This document shows positions 47,205 through 57,799 of a stretch of DNA of 64,000 nucleotides, piece by piece. Source of the DNA: Phaseolus vulgaris. Taxonomy: Eukaryota; Streptophyta; Magnoliopsida; Fabales; Fabaceae. The stretch is from assembly GCF_000499845.2 (NCBI RefSeq), contig NC_023758.2, positions 12,497,927-12,561,926 on the forward strand, given 5' to 3'. Position 1 is the stretch's first letter, and every line of letters begins with the position of its first letter. The notes beneath the pieces were generated by a model, which saw nothing but the letters and a program-made list of their open reading frames with translations, ran no database searches and was not told the DNA's origin. Made by a program: the position numbers and the translations under genes.

Positions 47205-47998
47205 TACTCCCCGAGTTGGAGAGAATTCGACCACGAATTCTGGAGACCTACAGAAAAAGGAGTTAGATCGCTGACATTAAAAGTATGACTACCTAAGAAT
47301 GTATCAGGCATATCTAACTCATAAGCATTGTCATTAATCCTCTTGAGGACTTGGAAAGGTCCATCCCCTCGAGGCATTAGTTTGGACTTCCTTTGAGTAG
47401 GAAAACGATCCTTCCTCAAGTGAAGCCAAACCCAATCGCCCTCATCAAACAACAATGCTTTTCTCCTTTTATTGGCAAGTTCAGCATACTTGCCAACCTT
47501 CTTCTCAATTCTCTTCTTGATGTCTTTATGCAAAGTTTTCACAAAAGAAGCCTTTTCATCCCCATCTTTGCACAAGACATCTTCAAGAAGGGGAATAGGA
47601 ATAAGATCAAGAGGTGTTATGGGATTAAACCCATAGACCACCTCAAAAGGAGAATGGGAGGTGGTAGAATTTACTACTCGGTTATATGCAAACTCAACAT
47701 GGGGTAGTAAATTCTCCCACACTCTAGGATTCCCCGAAATAAAGCATCTCAATAGTTGTCCTAAAGTTCTATTCACCACCTCGGTTTGACCATCAGTTTG
47801 TGGGTGGCAAGTGGTAGAAAATAAAAGCTTAGTTCCAAGCTTGCCCCACAAGGTCTTCCAAAAGTGACTTAAGAATTTAGGATCTCTATCGGACACTATA
47901 GACCTAGGAATCCCATGCAAGCGAACCACTTCTTGGAAGAAGAGGTTTGCAATGTGGCATGCATCATCCACTTTGTGGCAAGGAATAAAGTGAGCCAT
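47015..47998 (-). pseudogene. Integrase of CRM-like element (C-terminal part of pol)
   Basis: The frame runs from MAHFIPCHK to a stop at 47015. It carries the second catalytic Asp in [13 protein letters not shown] and the Glu in [18 protein letters not shown], then the GPF-like [20 protein letters not shown] and a Gln/Glu-rich tail with [12 protein letters not shown]. The last 190 bp lie inside the 3' LTR. A stop at about 48001 separates it from the zinc-binding and first-Asp part, which continues in frame upstream to about 48170 ([20 protein letters not shown]). Integrase would insert cDNA and leave 5-bp duplications. I see no clear chromodomain. Confidence 0.85.
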
Positions 47999-48162
47999 CT
48001 TTTAAAAACGATCCACTACCACAAAAATGGAGTCCTTTCCCTTTGATGTCTTGGGTAAGCCTAAGATGAAATCCATAGATATATCTACCCAAGGCATTGA
48101 AGGGATAGGAAGAGGAGTATATAGACCATGGGGATGCATTTTAGACTTAGCTTTGCGGCAAG

Positions 48163-49569
48163 CTATGCATTTATCACACAAATATGAACATGTTTATGCA
48201 TATGAGGCCAAAAGAAATGTTCATGCAACACATCCAAAGTTTTAGCAACCCCAAAATGTCCCATTAAACCCCCCTCATGAGCTTCTCTAACAAGAGATAA
48301 TCTAATAGAACATTGGGGAACACAAAGACGTTTTCCTTTAAAAAGAAAGCCATCTTGAATAAAAAAGTCTTTGTGTCCTCCTTTAAGACACTCTTGATAG
48401 ATGGGAGAAAAATCAAGGTCATCATGATAAAGTTCCTTAATGTGATCAAAACCAAGATATTGAGAGGTTAAAAGATTTAGCAAGGTGTATCTTCTAGAAA
48501 GAGCATCCGCCACAATATTTATTTTGCCTTGCTTATGTTTGATCACATAAGGAAATTGCTCAATGAATTCCACCCACTTAGCATGCCTCTTGTTAAGTTT
48601 GTTTTGGCTTTTCAAATATTTAAGAGATTCATGATCACTATGTATCACAAACTCTTTGGGAAAAAGATAGTGTTGCCAAGTAAACAAAGCCCTAACAAGT
48701 GCATATAATTCCTTATCATAGGTGGAATAGTTGAGATGACTTCCCTTCAATTTCTCACTAAAATAGGCTATGGGGTGGCCCTCTTGAAGGAGAACAACCC
48801 CAATACCTATGCTTGAAGCATCACACTCAATCTCAAATGTCTTAGTGAAATTAGGAAGGGCCAAGATGGGAGCATTAGTCAATTTTTCTTTCAAAGTATC
48901 AAAAGCATTTTGTTGTGCTTCTCCCCAATGAAAGACCATATCCTTTTTCACTATGTCATTGAGTGGTGCGGCAATGGTACCAAAGTTTGGGACAAATCTT
49001 CTATAGAAAGAAGCAAGCCCATGAAAACTTCGGACCTTATTCAAAGATTTCGGTGTAGGCCAATTTTGAATGGCCACCACCTTTGTTTTGTCCACATGGA
49101 CCCCTTTACAACTAACAACAAACCCTAGGAATTCTATATGATCAAGAGCAAACATACATTTAGCAAGGTTAGCATACAAATGTTCCTTCCTAAGGGTTTC
49201 CAAAACTTGCCTAACATGCAACCTATGGTCATTCAAAGATAAGCTATAAATGAGAATGTCATCAAAGTAAACCACAACAAACTTACCAATGAAAGGTCTA
49301 AGAACATGATGCATGAGGCGCATGAAGGTACTTGGTGCATTAGTTAAACCAAAAGGCATAACTAACCACTCATATAAACCAAAGTTGGTCTTAAAAGCCG
49401 TCTTCCATTCATCACCCGGTTTGATACGGATTTGATTGTAGCCGCTTTTAAGATCAATCTTTGAAAAGATTTTAGAACCATGTAATTCATCCAACAAATC
49501 ATCTAGTCTAGGTATGGGATGCCTATACTTAATGGTTATGTTATTGATGGCCCTACAATCCGAACACAT
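48163..49569 (-). pseudogene. Reverse transcriptase/RNase H of CRM-like element
   Basis: 468 codons. The catalytic YFDD is at 101-104; RNase H begins near ECDASS (248-253) and its later part includes [19 protein letters not shown]; the start of the integrase HHCC finger follows ([10 protein letters not shown]...HFFWPHM). It is separated from gag-pro by one TGA directly after PKKDGTW at 49570, where a CGA Arg codon is expected. It ends through a 2-bp insertion at about 48174-48180 that moves the frame before [10 protein letters not shown]. Only single lesions are present, in keeping with a young copy. Confidence 0.88.
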
Positions 49570-51642
49570 TCACCATGTGCCATCCTTTTTTGGCACTAAG
49601 ATGATAGGCATAGCACAAGGACTCATGCTATCTTGCACCCACCCTTTCTCAATCAAAGCCTCAACTTGTTGGCGAATTTCCTTGGTTTCACTTGGATTGG
49701 TCCTATATGCTGGACGATTTGGTAAAGAAGAGCCCGGTATCAAATCAATTTGGTGCTCAATCCCTCTCAAAGGTGGAAGTCCATTTGGAGGATCTTGAAA
49801 CACATCTTTGAACTCTTCTACCAAATTTTCCAAGCAATGAGAACTATCAACAAGTGATTCTACTCTAAGAGTTCTAGGGATGGCTAAGAAAAGAGGATGA
49901 TGAGCCACTATTTCCCTTTCAATGTCACGCCTAGACACAAGGAGTGTAGGCTTAGAACTCTTATCTTTTTTATCTTTTTTATCTTTTTCACTCTCCCTCT
50001 TTTTCTTCATGATAACTTGGTCCTCATGGACTTCTCTTGGAGAGAGAGATTTTAAAGTAACCTTGTGACCATGGAATTCAAAAGATAATTTGTTGGTAAA
50101 GCCATCATGTAAAACTTTTCTATCAAATTGCCAAGGCCTTCCCAAAAGAACATGAGTGGCTTCCATGGGCACAACATCACATAATACCTCATCTTTGTAT
50201 TTTCCAATGGAGAAATGGATGAGGACTTGTTTATTAACAATTATTTCTCCTACTTCACTAAGCCATTGTAACTTGTAGGGCTTTGTATGAGAGATAGTAG
50301 GCAATCCAAGCTTATCTACTACTCTTGTACTAGCCACATTTGCACAACTACCCCCATCCACTATCAAGGAACAAATGTTGTTTTGAATAAGACATCTTGT
50401 ATGGAAAATATTTTCCCTTTGACTTTCATCAAAAGGTTGTGAAACTTGTCCAAGAAGTCTTCTCACAACTAACAAGTCCCCTTCAAGTGGACATTCGCTC
50501 TCTTCCTCACTAGATGCATGAGAATGCAATGAATGCTTTGGAGAATCTGAATCATGCTCACTAACTACAATGCCCTCATGCATGTACATACTTCGTTTGG
50601 AAGGACAATTTGCAGCAATATGACCATAACCCATACATTTAAAGCATTTAGTGTTAGATGTTCTAGTGGGAGACTTAGGTCTAGAAGTAGATGGCTTAGA
50701 TTCCTTGGGTTTGAAAGAAGAATCTTTGGAAGGATGTTTAGAAAAAGAAGTTTTGTGCCTCCAAGACTTGGAGTAGTATCCATCATTGGAAGCATTTTTA
50801 AAAGAGTTTTTCTTAGCAAGTTGGGCTTCCACCTTCATTGCAAGATGAACTAAAGAACCCAATGATGAATACTCTTGTAACTCAACAATGTCTTGAATAT
50901 CCTTCCTAAGACCACTCACAAACCTAGCAACCATGGCTTCTTCACTTTCTTCTAATTCAATTTTAAGCACAAGCGTCTCAAGCTCCTTATAATATTCATC
51001 CACATTTAGCGTGCCTTGTTGAAACCGTTGGAGTCTCAACATGAGGTCTTTCCTAAAATGTGGGGGCACAAACCTAGCGCGCATATGATCCTTTAAAGAG
51101 TTCCAAGAGTCCACGGGAGGACCCTTGTGATAGATAATGTCCTTTACAATTCCATGCCACCATTTCATGGCATAATCACTAAACTCTAGGGTGGCTAGCT
51201 TGAGCTTATGCTCATCTTGGATCTCAAAAATTTGTTCACACTTAGCCTCCCAATCTAAATACACATTTGGATCACTAGAACCATTAAAACAAGGTAGTTT
51301 GACCGAAGGAAGCTTGGACTTTGCATCATGGTAGAAGCCATTGCCGTAGTGAATTCTTTCCCCTTGGTGATGATGTCTTTGTCCATGGACTTGGGGTGGA
51401 GGTCTCCTTCTCCTATGCTCATCTTCACGGCCAACATCATTTGAAGAAGCTCTTGAAGATGGTCTATGAGAATGATGTCCATCATGGATAGAAGGAGATG
51501 GTCTAGCTTGTTGTACCTCCATCTTTAGCATTTTCTCCTCCAACCGTCTAATTGTTCTTTGAGCTTCATGTAATTCACCAAGAATTGAAGCTTTGGAAGG
51601 AGAATTCTGCTTGTAGGATGCATCACTTGAAAATCCAGCCAT
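49570..51642 (-). CDS. Gag-protease of CRM-like element
   Basis: An open frame of 690 codons starting MAGFSSDASYKQNS. An N-terminal coiled region (about 20-45), then a His/Arg-rich stretch (55-95), the retrotransposon gag core (about 115-275; CFNGSSDPNVYLDW, WWHGIVKD, DHMRARFVPPHF), a zinc knuckle CFKCMGYGHIAANC at 333-346, an aspartic protease with LIVDGGS at 426-432, and the N-terminal RT approach IDLIPGSSLPNRPAYR. The catalytic motif is DGGS, not the common DTGS or DSGA; this variant occurs in plant Ty3 elements. Gag could still be made, while pol is cut off by the stop at its end. Confidence 0.88.
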   Translation of the reverse strand: MAGFSSDASYKQNSPSKASILGELHEAQRTIRRLEEKMLKMEVQQARPSPSIHDGHHSHRPSSRASSNDVGREDEHRRRRPPPQVHGQRHHHQGERIHYGNGFYHDAKSKLPSVKLPCFNGSSDPNVYLDWEAKCEQIFEIQDEHKLKLATLEFSDYAMKWWHGIVKDIIYHKGPPVDSWNSLKDHMRARFVPPHFRKDLMLRLQRFQQGTLNVDEYYKELETLVLKIELEESEEAMVARFVSGLRKDIQDIVELQEYSSLGSLVHLAMKVEAQLAKKNSFKNASNDGYYSKSWRHKTSFSKHPSKDSSFKPKESKPSTSRPKSPTRTSNTKCFKCMGYGHIAANCPSKRSMYMHEGIVVSEHDSDSPKHSLHSHASSEEESECPLEGDLLVVRRLLGQVSQPFDESQRENIFHTRCLIQNNICSLIVDGGSCANVASTRVVDKLGLPTISHTKPYKLQWLSEVGEIIVNKQVLIHFSIGKYKDEVLCDVVPMEATHVLLGRPWQFDRKVLHDGFTNKLSFEFHGHKVTLKSLSPREVHEDQVIMKKKRESEKDKKDKKDKSSKPTLLVSRRDIEREIVAHHPLFLAIPRTLRVESLVDSSHCLENLVEEFKDVFQDPPNGLPPLRGIEHQIDLIPGSSLPNRPAYRTNPSETKEIRQQVEALIEKGWVQDSMSPCAMPIILVPKKDGTW

Positions 51643-52974
51643 TTGTAATTAAAAACAGCAAACACACAAAAACAGCAAACAAGTTAAAAATTAGCAAAAA
51701 CAGTGAGCTTTTTGGCAATGAAACTGCCGAAGTGAACTAAGGCTGAAAAGATATCACTCTCAAAGAAATAATGTTCTTGCACCAATCTGATCTTGAGGCC
51801 TTGGAATCCTTAAATGAAATATGTCAAAGCAAGCACACCAATCTTAAGAGCAAACCACCACAAAACCAAAGAAACAATAAAGACAAACAAGAAAAGGTAT
51901 AAGCAAGGAAAGGTAATTGCAAAAGGAATACTATATGTAAGACAAACTCAAAGAGTAAGAATGAAAGACAATCAAGAAAATAAAGAACTCAATGAGAAAA
52001 GTAGGCACACAAAAGAATACCTAAGGAAAAGCACTAGAGTAGATGAAGAAAACAAAAATTTTAGCTACTGGAATTTTTATTTTTATTTTTATGCAAACTG
52101 TGCTTGATATTCACTGATTTAACTGGAACGTTGTAGAGCGAACTGGATTATGAAATTTATACCACAGAAACTTCAAGATGTTAACTCAATAATGGAACTG
52201 GAATTAATTAAAAACAGTAAGCCAATTGAGAGAAATAAATTTTTTAAAATCGCTGCCAGATTACCGTATTTTTTTTCGGCAGGAATGTACACTTTTTTTA
52301 TTTTATTTATCATTTTTTGTGTACTTCATATTTTTGAATGATTCTTTTTTCTATTCTTTTATAACACTTTGAATATCTCAAATCCAGAATTTCAGAAATT
52401 TACAGTACGTAAATCAGTTGCAATAAGGAAAAACAGCAAGCACTCTTTTCAGAAACAGAGGAATACTAATAGAAATAAAAAACAGGATGATGAACTAGCA
52501 AAGACATAATAGAAAATGATGTATTGGAACTTGTATAGGTCTAGAATACAAGTATGAACTCAATTCTAAAAAGAAAATGCACAAAGGATCAACATCAATT
52601 CAGAAAATTATATGACACCAAAGCAAGAAACAATCAAAACAATAAAAGTACTACTAAAAGTAATGACAAATATGGAATAACATGACTAAGACAAAACTTG
52701 ACATGATTACAAAATTAAAAGACACAACACAAATTGTAACAAGTGAAAGGAAGCTTAAGGTAAACTCTAGGAAGGATAATGCCATTCCAAAAGAGCAACC
52801 ATACTCATAAGAATTATGAGTGCCATAAACCTTTCTACAAACACTTGGAGCAAAAGAAAAACAGCAAGAATACTCAATTAAAATTCTAAAACAGAAACTT
52901 AAATTGCAAGAAATTAAAGAGCTCTTGAAATTAAAGTGCACACAACTCAACAATTAAACAAGAAGAACCTAAGA
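51643..52974 (-). other. 5' untranslated leader of CRM-like element
   Basis: Sequence between primer site and gag start, A-rich on the plus strand, without a long frame in the sense direction. Small frames such as 52654-52953 have no recognisable domain. Confidence 0.6.
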
Positions 52975-52986
52975 CTCATGATACCA
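52975..52986 (-). other. Primer-binding site, tRNA-Met type
   Basis: On the minus strand it reads TGGTATCATGAG, two bases after the LTR end CACATCA. The first eight bases match the complement of initiator tRNA-Met. Confidence 0.65.
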
Positions 52987-52988
52987 CA

Positions 52989-54958
52989 TGATGTGATTCC
53001 AATAGCCACATAGAACAAGATTCTTGACATTTTTAGGAATCACCTTGAGCTGGAAAATATAGAGGCACTTTTCTTAGAGTTGGATCATTGTTCTAAGACA
53101 AGAACTCACCAATAACTAGTACCAAATCCCAAACTCATTTGGATGAACCAAATATTGTCAAATTGAATCAACAAAGAGATTAAAACTGGAATTGACCGAA
53201 CAGAATTGAACAAATGATCAAATGAACCGAACCAAAACAGAAATTAAAAACAGAAACAGAACATAGTGCTGGAAAATAGAAAAAACCGAAACTGAAAAAC
53301 TCAAGAACACAAAGCAACATGAACAATTGAAGAAGAAGAAAGGAAGGAGAAGAGAATGCTCATGAAGATGGAAGGAGGATGGATGATCTCGCCACTAGAA
53401 GTGTGGAATGCTCCTAGATGAGAGTGATGCCGCCACTTGAGGACTCCATTGATCCATCAAGATAAGACTAGAGAAGAAGGCTCCAAAAGCTCTTCAAAGG
53501 TCACTCAAAATTTGAGTAGAGTTTTCTTAGATTAATTCCAATCTGAATTTTACAAAGAGAGCACCTCTATATATAGCCTAAGGTGCTGAAAAACTAAGCT
53601 AAAACATTTTAAAATTCCCTCCTAAACTATTCTAGAAACCGGCGCCTAAAACAAACCTCCTATGGCACCTCCCATTCTACTCCTACACCTCTCTACTAAT
53701 ACACCCCCCTAAAGCTCCTAATTAAAACCTACAAGATGCTAAAACAAAAGAGGTTTCTAATGTTTCCCTCTAAGCACCTTCAACTAAAGAAACTACAAAA
53801 AGAGAAAATAAATGTCCTCTAGCTCCCAAAGCTTTGAACATGCTTCTTGTAATCCTTTGAGGTGGACTTTGACCTCCATGGGTGATGGAGATCAAGCTCA
53901 AGAGAACATGGAGGCCAATCATCAAGCTCAAGAAGAGGTGGAGGCACAAATGGAGGACGCCCATGGAGGTCAAAGTCCACCTCAAAGGATTACAAGAAGC
54001 ATGTTCAAAGCTTTGGGAGCTAGAGGACATTTATTTTCTCCTTTTGTAGTTTCTTTAGTTGAAGGTGCTTAGAGGGAAACTTTAGAAACCTCTTTTGTTA
54101 TAGCATCTTTTAGGCTTTAGTTAGGAGCTTTAGGGGGGTGTGTTAGTAGATAGTTGTAGAAGTAGAATAGGAGGTGCCAAAGTGAAGGAAGGAGTCACAC
54201 CTTCCTCATGGCTTGAAATAGGCGCCGGTTTTAGCTAGCTTTGGGAGGGAAATTTGAATTGTTTTAGCTTGCATTTTCAGCACCTTAGGCTATAAATAGA
54301 GGTGCTCTCTTTGTAAAATTCAGATTGGAATTAATCTAAGAAAACTCTACTCAAATTTTGAGTGACCTTTGGAGAGCTTTTGGAGCCTTCTTCTCTAGTC
54401 TTATCTTGATGGATCATTGGAGTCCTCAAGTGGCGGCATCACTCTCATCTAGGAGCATTCCACACTTCTAGTGGCGAGATCATCCAACATTCTTCCATCT
54501 TCATGAGCACTCTCTTCTCCTTCCTTTCTTCTTTTTCAATTGTTCATGTTGCCTTGTGTTCTTGAGTTGTTTTGGTTCGGTTTTTCCATTTTCCAGCACC
54601 TATGTTCTGTTTTTGTTTTTAATTTCTATTTTGTTCGGTTCATATGTTTTCTTGCCTAATTCTGTTTGGTCATTCCAAGTTATAATCTCTTTGTTGATTC
54701 AATTTGACAATATTTGGTTCATCCAAATGAGTTTGGGATTTGGTACTAGTAATTGGTGAGTTCTTGTCTTAGAACCATGATCCAACTCTAAGAAAAGTGC
54801 CTCTATATTTTCCAGCTTAAGGTGATTCCTAAAAATGTCAAGAATCTTGTTCTATGTGGCTATTGGAATCACATCAATGGGCGTCCTCCATTTGTGCCTC
54901 CACCTCTTCTTGAGCTTGATGATTGGCCTCCATGTCCTCTTGAGCTTGATCTCCATCA
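52989..54958 (-). repeat. 5' LTR of CRM-like element, split by a solo LTR
   Basis: Left piece 52989-53882, right piece 54882-54958. Together they match the 3' LTR with six differences. The split falls inside the pol C-terminal coding part that the LTR carries. Confidence 0.9.
53883..54876 (+). mobile_element. Inverted solo LTR of the same family
   Basis: 994 bp, from TGATGGAGATC to AATCACATCA, in the opposite orientation to its host. ATGGG lies on both sides (53878-53882 and 54877-54881). It includes the pol tail ([13 protein letters not shown]... to a stop at 54072) and the LTR promoter part. It is clearly more diverged from the host LTR than the two host LTRs are from each other, for instance at 54150-54230, so it came from a different sub-branch. 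Solo LTRs arise by recombination between the two LTRs of one insertion. Confidence 0.9.
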
Positions 54959-54963
54959 TGGAC

Positions 54964-55739
54964 GCTCAAGTCAGTTACAATTTTATATTAGAATTATATG
55001 TTTAGAGTTAAGTGTTCATAACCTCTTACCCCACAAGCATCTACCTATTTATAGTTTTTGTCTTGGACCCTACCTATACAGAGGACCACCCTAGGTCCAT
55101 GTAAGCTCATATCCCCTTAATTATGATTTCAAGGGATAAGTAAGTTCCTTCCATCTTAATCGTTCTTATGACTTTAATCATTAGATCGGAAGGTCATGAT
55201 TTGATTGATTCGTTGAGGTGGAAGGTCGATAGGATGGAGTGCTAGAAAGTTAGGTATGAACTACGTGCCTCACTGCCAATAGTAGAATTACTATGATCTA
55301 ACTAACTGTTAATGGTTTTCAAACAACCATAATCCTCTTATATCTCCCAAACTACTCAAATTAGTTTGGTATTTAAAGCAATGAATTTGTCCTAAAAAAG
55401 GGTTTAGTTAGAATATTTGTTCAACACCTTTTTCACTAACAAATAACATGTCTAATTCCATACGTTTTGTCCTAGAAAACAAGATTGTAATAAGGTAAAA
55501 TTGTATTAAGGTTGTCATAGTAGATAATAGGTGTATAGAAGGGAACTTGAAGCCTATGAAGCTCAGACACGGTTCATAATCTTCGCTTCTGCACTTCAGA
55601 CATGCCGAGCATTGACACATGGCGGATACGTGTACGATACGATGTCAAACACTTTTAGGTGGGTTGATCACGACCCAGTTGTTGAACAAGGTGCTTTGAT
55701 GTCTCCAAATCCAAGAGGAATGCTTGAAGACCTTGCTGT
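54964..55739. other. Intergenic, possible repeat debris
   Basis: Contains CCTATTTATAG-like and GGTCGATAGG-like pieces reminiscent of Tat LTRs (about 55040-55260), and an open frame at 55531-55803 that I do not recognise. No paired ends. Confidence 0.35.
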
Positions 55740-56640
55740 TGGTTGTGTGTGTCTAGTAGTCTTTGAATTTGTTAATTCACTCTTTAAGATGATCCAAGGT
55801 TAATTGAATCTTAATCTTTTTGTAAAGATGAGTTTTCTAAAGAGTGTGAATTTTCAACCAGTTGAAATGTCGGTTCAATCGGTTGTTTGACACTTAGTGA
55901 CTTTTAAAATGAGTTTTAAAAGCTTGGCTTTGTTTTGACTTTTTTGTCAAACTGATTCAACCAGTTGTTTTGAGAATTGAACTGGTTGTTTTTATGAAAA
56001 ACTTAATAGAATTCTGTTAAGAGTTTCCAATCTATTTTAAATGATTCTAACAACTTTTGGTTCTTGAATTAACTGCTATGACCATTTGATTGGAGTATAA
56101 AAAGGTTGTTTTACACTCCTATGTATTAACTAAGAGAGACCAATCAAAAACAATTTTTAGGATTTCAAAGAGCTTTTGGATCATCTCAAGTGTGGAATAG
56201 GATTGTGTCTTGTAATTCTAAACTTTAATCTTTGATTCACCCAAGTGTATTCTATTCCCTTCTTCCTTGAACATTCTATTTTTGTGTGTTCTGGTGTGGT
56301 GTAGTTTTAAAAGGTGTTTTTGGAAACTGTGTGGTTTGTCAAAGAGTGGTGTGTGTTCTTGAGAGATTCAAGATCATCACTTTTGGTGTGTGTTTGTAAT
56401 CTAGGATTGATTACATAGTGAATTTTCAGTGGTTAGCTGAGGACTGGATGTAGCTCTTGGTTAAGAGTGAACCAGTATAAACATCTTTTGGGAATCTCTC
56501 TATCTCATTAAATTGTTTTTATTTTTGGTTTTCAAATCTGCTGGTATAAACAGCCGATTGTTTCGTGAAAACAACAGGTTGATTTTCTGAATCAAACTTA
56601 AAACAGTTTTCTATTTGGCTAAACAGATTTTTAATTGATT
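55740..56640 (+). repeat. Probable LTR remnant of a legume retroelement
   Basis: The sequence has several AACCAGTTG/AACTGGTTG motifs (55855-55990), a TATA-like GTATAAAAAGG at about 56095 and a GT-rich stretch ending near AACCAGTATAAAC. This layout resembles long copia-type LTRs in legumes. Neither its partner nor its exact ends are visible. Confidence 0.35.
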
Positions 56641-57344
56641 GATTTTTCATAGCTTTTCACTCTACCTTCAACACTTGCGAAAATCTTTAAAAAATAATTC
56701 ACTTTCCTCTTATTTAAGGCCTCTAATTATAACACCACTTTGTGGGCAGTCGGAGGACACTTTTAAGTATTGCAGTGGAAGAAGAAAGAAGAAGACAAAG
56801 AAGGAAAACACTATGAGAAAGAAGAGATGAAAAAAAATCCAAAATAAATGGAATATTTTATTTGAAGATGTAGGTTATTTTGAATTCGTCAGTGTCATTA
56901 TTTTCAAATGAAAAGAATTGGTTTAGTGTGGTGTCATTAATTACTTTCGATTGACACATGACATTGTTTTTTTTTTTGATGTAATATTATTTAATTTATA
57001 TTTAAATACAATTTACTATATAATTATATAATATTATGTATTTTTTTTATAATTTAAATATTATATTTTTATTTTGCTTTATTTTAAATTACAAAACACA
57101 AAATTATTTATTTATAATTTAAATCTATTTTTAAATAATAAATTAATGTTTTATTAAAGATTATTATTTTAAAATAATATTAAACTTTTACTTAAAAAAA
57201 ATAAAATATTAAAATAATATTTTTATAATAATCATATTAAAATTAAAAAAATATAAAATAAAGTTAAATAAATAACAATATTTTATATTTAATTACAATG
57301 TTTGAAATAACCTTAAAAAAATATATAAATATTTTTATGGTTAT
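56641..57344. other. AT-rich intergenic
   Basis: No gene; many A/T runs. Confidence 0.5.
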
Positions 57345-57592
57345 ATAAATACAACCAATTACTAATAAATATTTTGATGATTATGTAAATATAACTACTT
57401 AATGATAAATATGTGTATGGTTATCTACATATAACTAGTTAATGATAAATTTTTATGGTTATGATAAATATTTTTATGATTATGTAAATATAATCACTTA
57501 ATAATAAATATTTATAGTTATGTAAATATAACCGGTTAATGATAATTATTGTTATGGTTATTTAAATATAACCAATTAATGATAAATACAAG
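57345..57592. repeat. 40-bp tandem repeat, about six copies
   Basis: The unit is close to GGTTATGTAAATATAACCA followed by TTAATGATAAATATTTTTAT. TTAATGATAAAT boxes recur near 57400, 57440, 57498, 57538 and 57578. Each contains the small dyad GGTTAT-n-ATAACC. Confidence 0.75.
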
Positions 57593-57799
57593 TCTATAAA
57601 TAAAAGGGAGTACTTCTGACTCACATAATATTGAATGCATTTACTTCTTAATCATATATCTTACACTCTTAATTTTTAACATCGAAGAGGTTGACTTTCA
57701 CTCAGTTTCATCGTTAAAGCCTGACAATCCGTCAAGAGACAGATTGGTCTATCTGATCACATTGGATTCACCGCCTCGGACGACTCAACCTTGAGCCCG
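57593..57799 (+). promoter_or_regulatory. Possible promoter and 5' UTR exon of the hAT gene
   Basis: TCTATAAATAAAAG at about 57592 looks like a TATA box, and the non-AT-rich stretch that follows ends in CCCG|GTAAGAAA, a strong splice donor. This would fit an untranslated first exon spliced to the transposase exon near 57955. It could also be an unrelated LTR fragment. Confidence 0.35.

Larger units (their letters stand above)
46234..54958 (-). mobile_element. CRM-like Ty3/gypsy retrotransposon, young, with nested solo LTR
   Basis: Minus-strand element. The 3' LTR is 46234-47204 (971 bp). The 5' LTR is 52989-53882 plus 54882-54958, also 971 bp once the inserted solo LTR and its duplicated 5 bp are removed. 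TGGAC at 46229-46233 and 54959-54963 is the target duplication. A tRNA-Met-type primer site, gag-pro, reverse transcriptase/RNase H and integrase follow in the standard Ty3 order, and the pol frame ends inside the 3' LTR at 47015. The RT sequence ([42 protein letters not shown]) and the pol-LTR overlap both fit the centromeric retrotransposon (CRM) lineage. I count six substitutions between the LTRs. Confidence 0.92.

Noticed and set aside
49560..49580. In-frame TGA between gag-protease and reverse transcriptase as a programmed readthrough site
   Set aside because: Related plant elements encode one continuous frame, and a single CGA to TGA change explains it; two further lesions downstream also show decay.
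55531..55803. 90-codon frame (MYRRELEAYEAQ...) as a gene
   Set aside because: No family recognised, and the second half overlaps LTR-like repeat sequence; kept only as a note.
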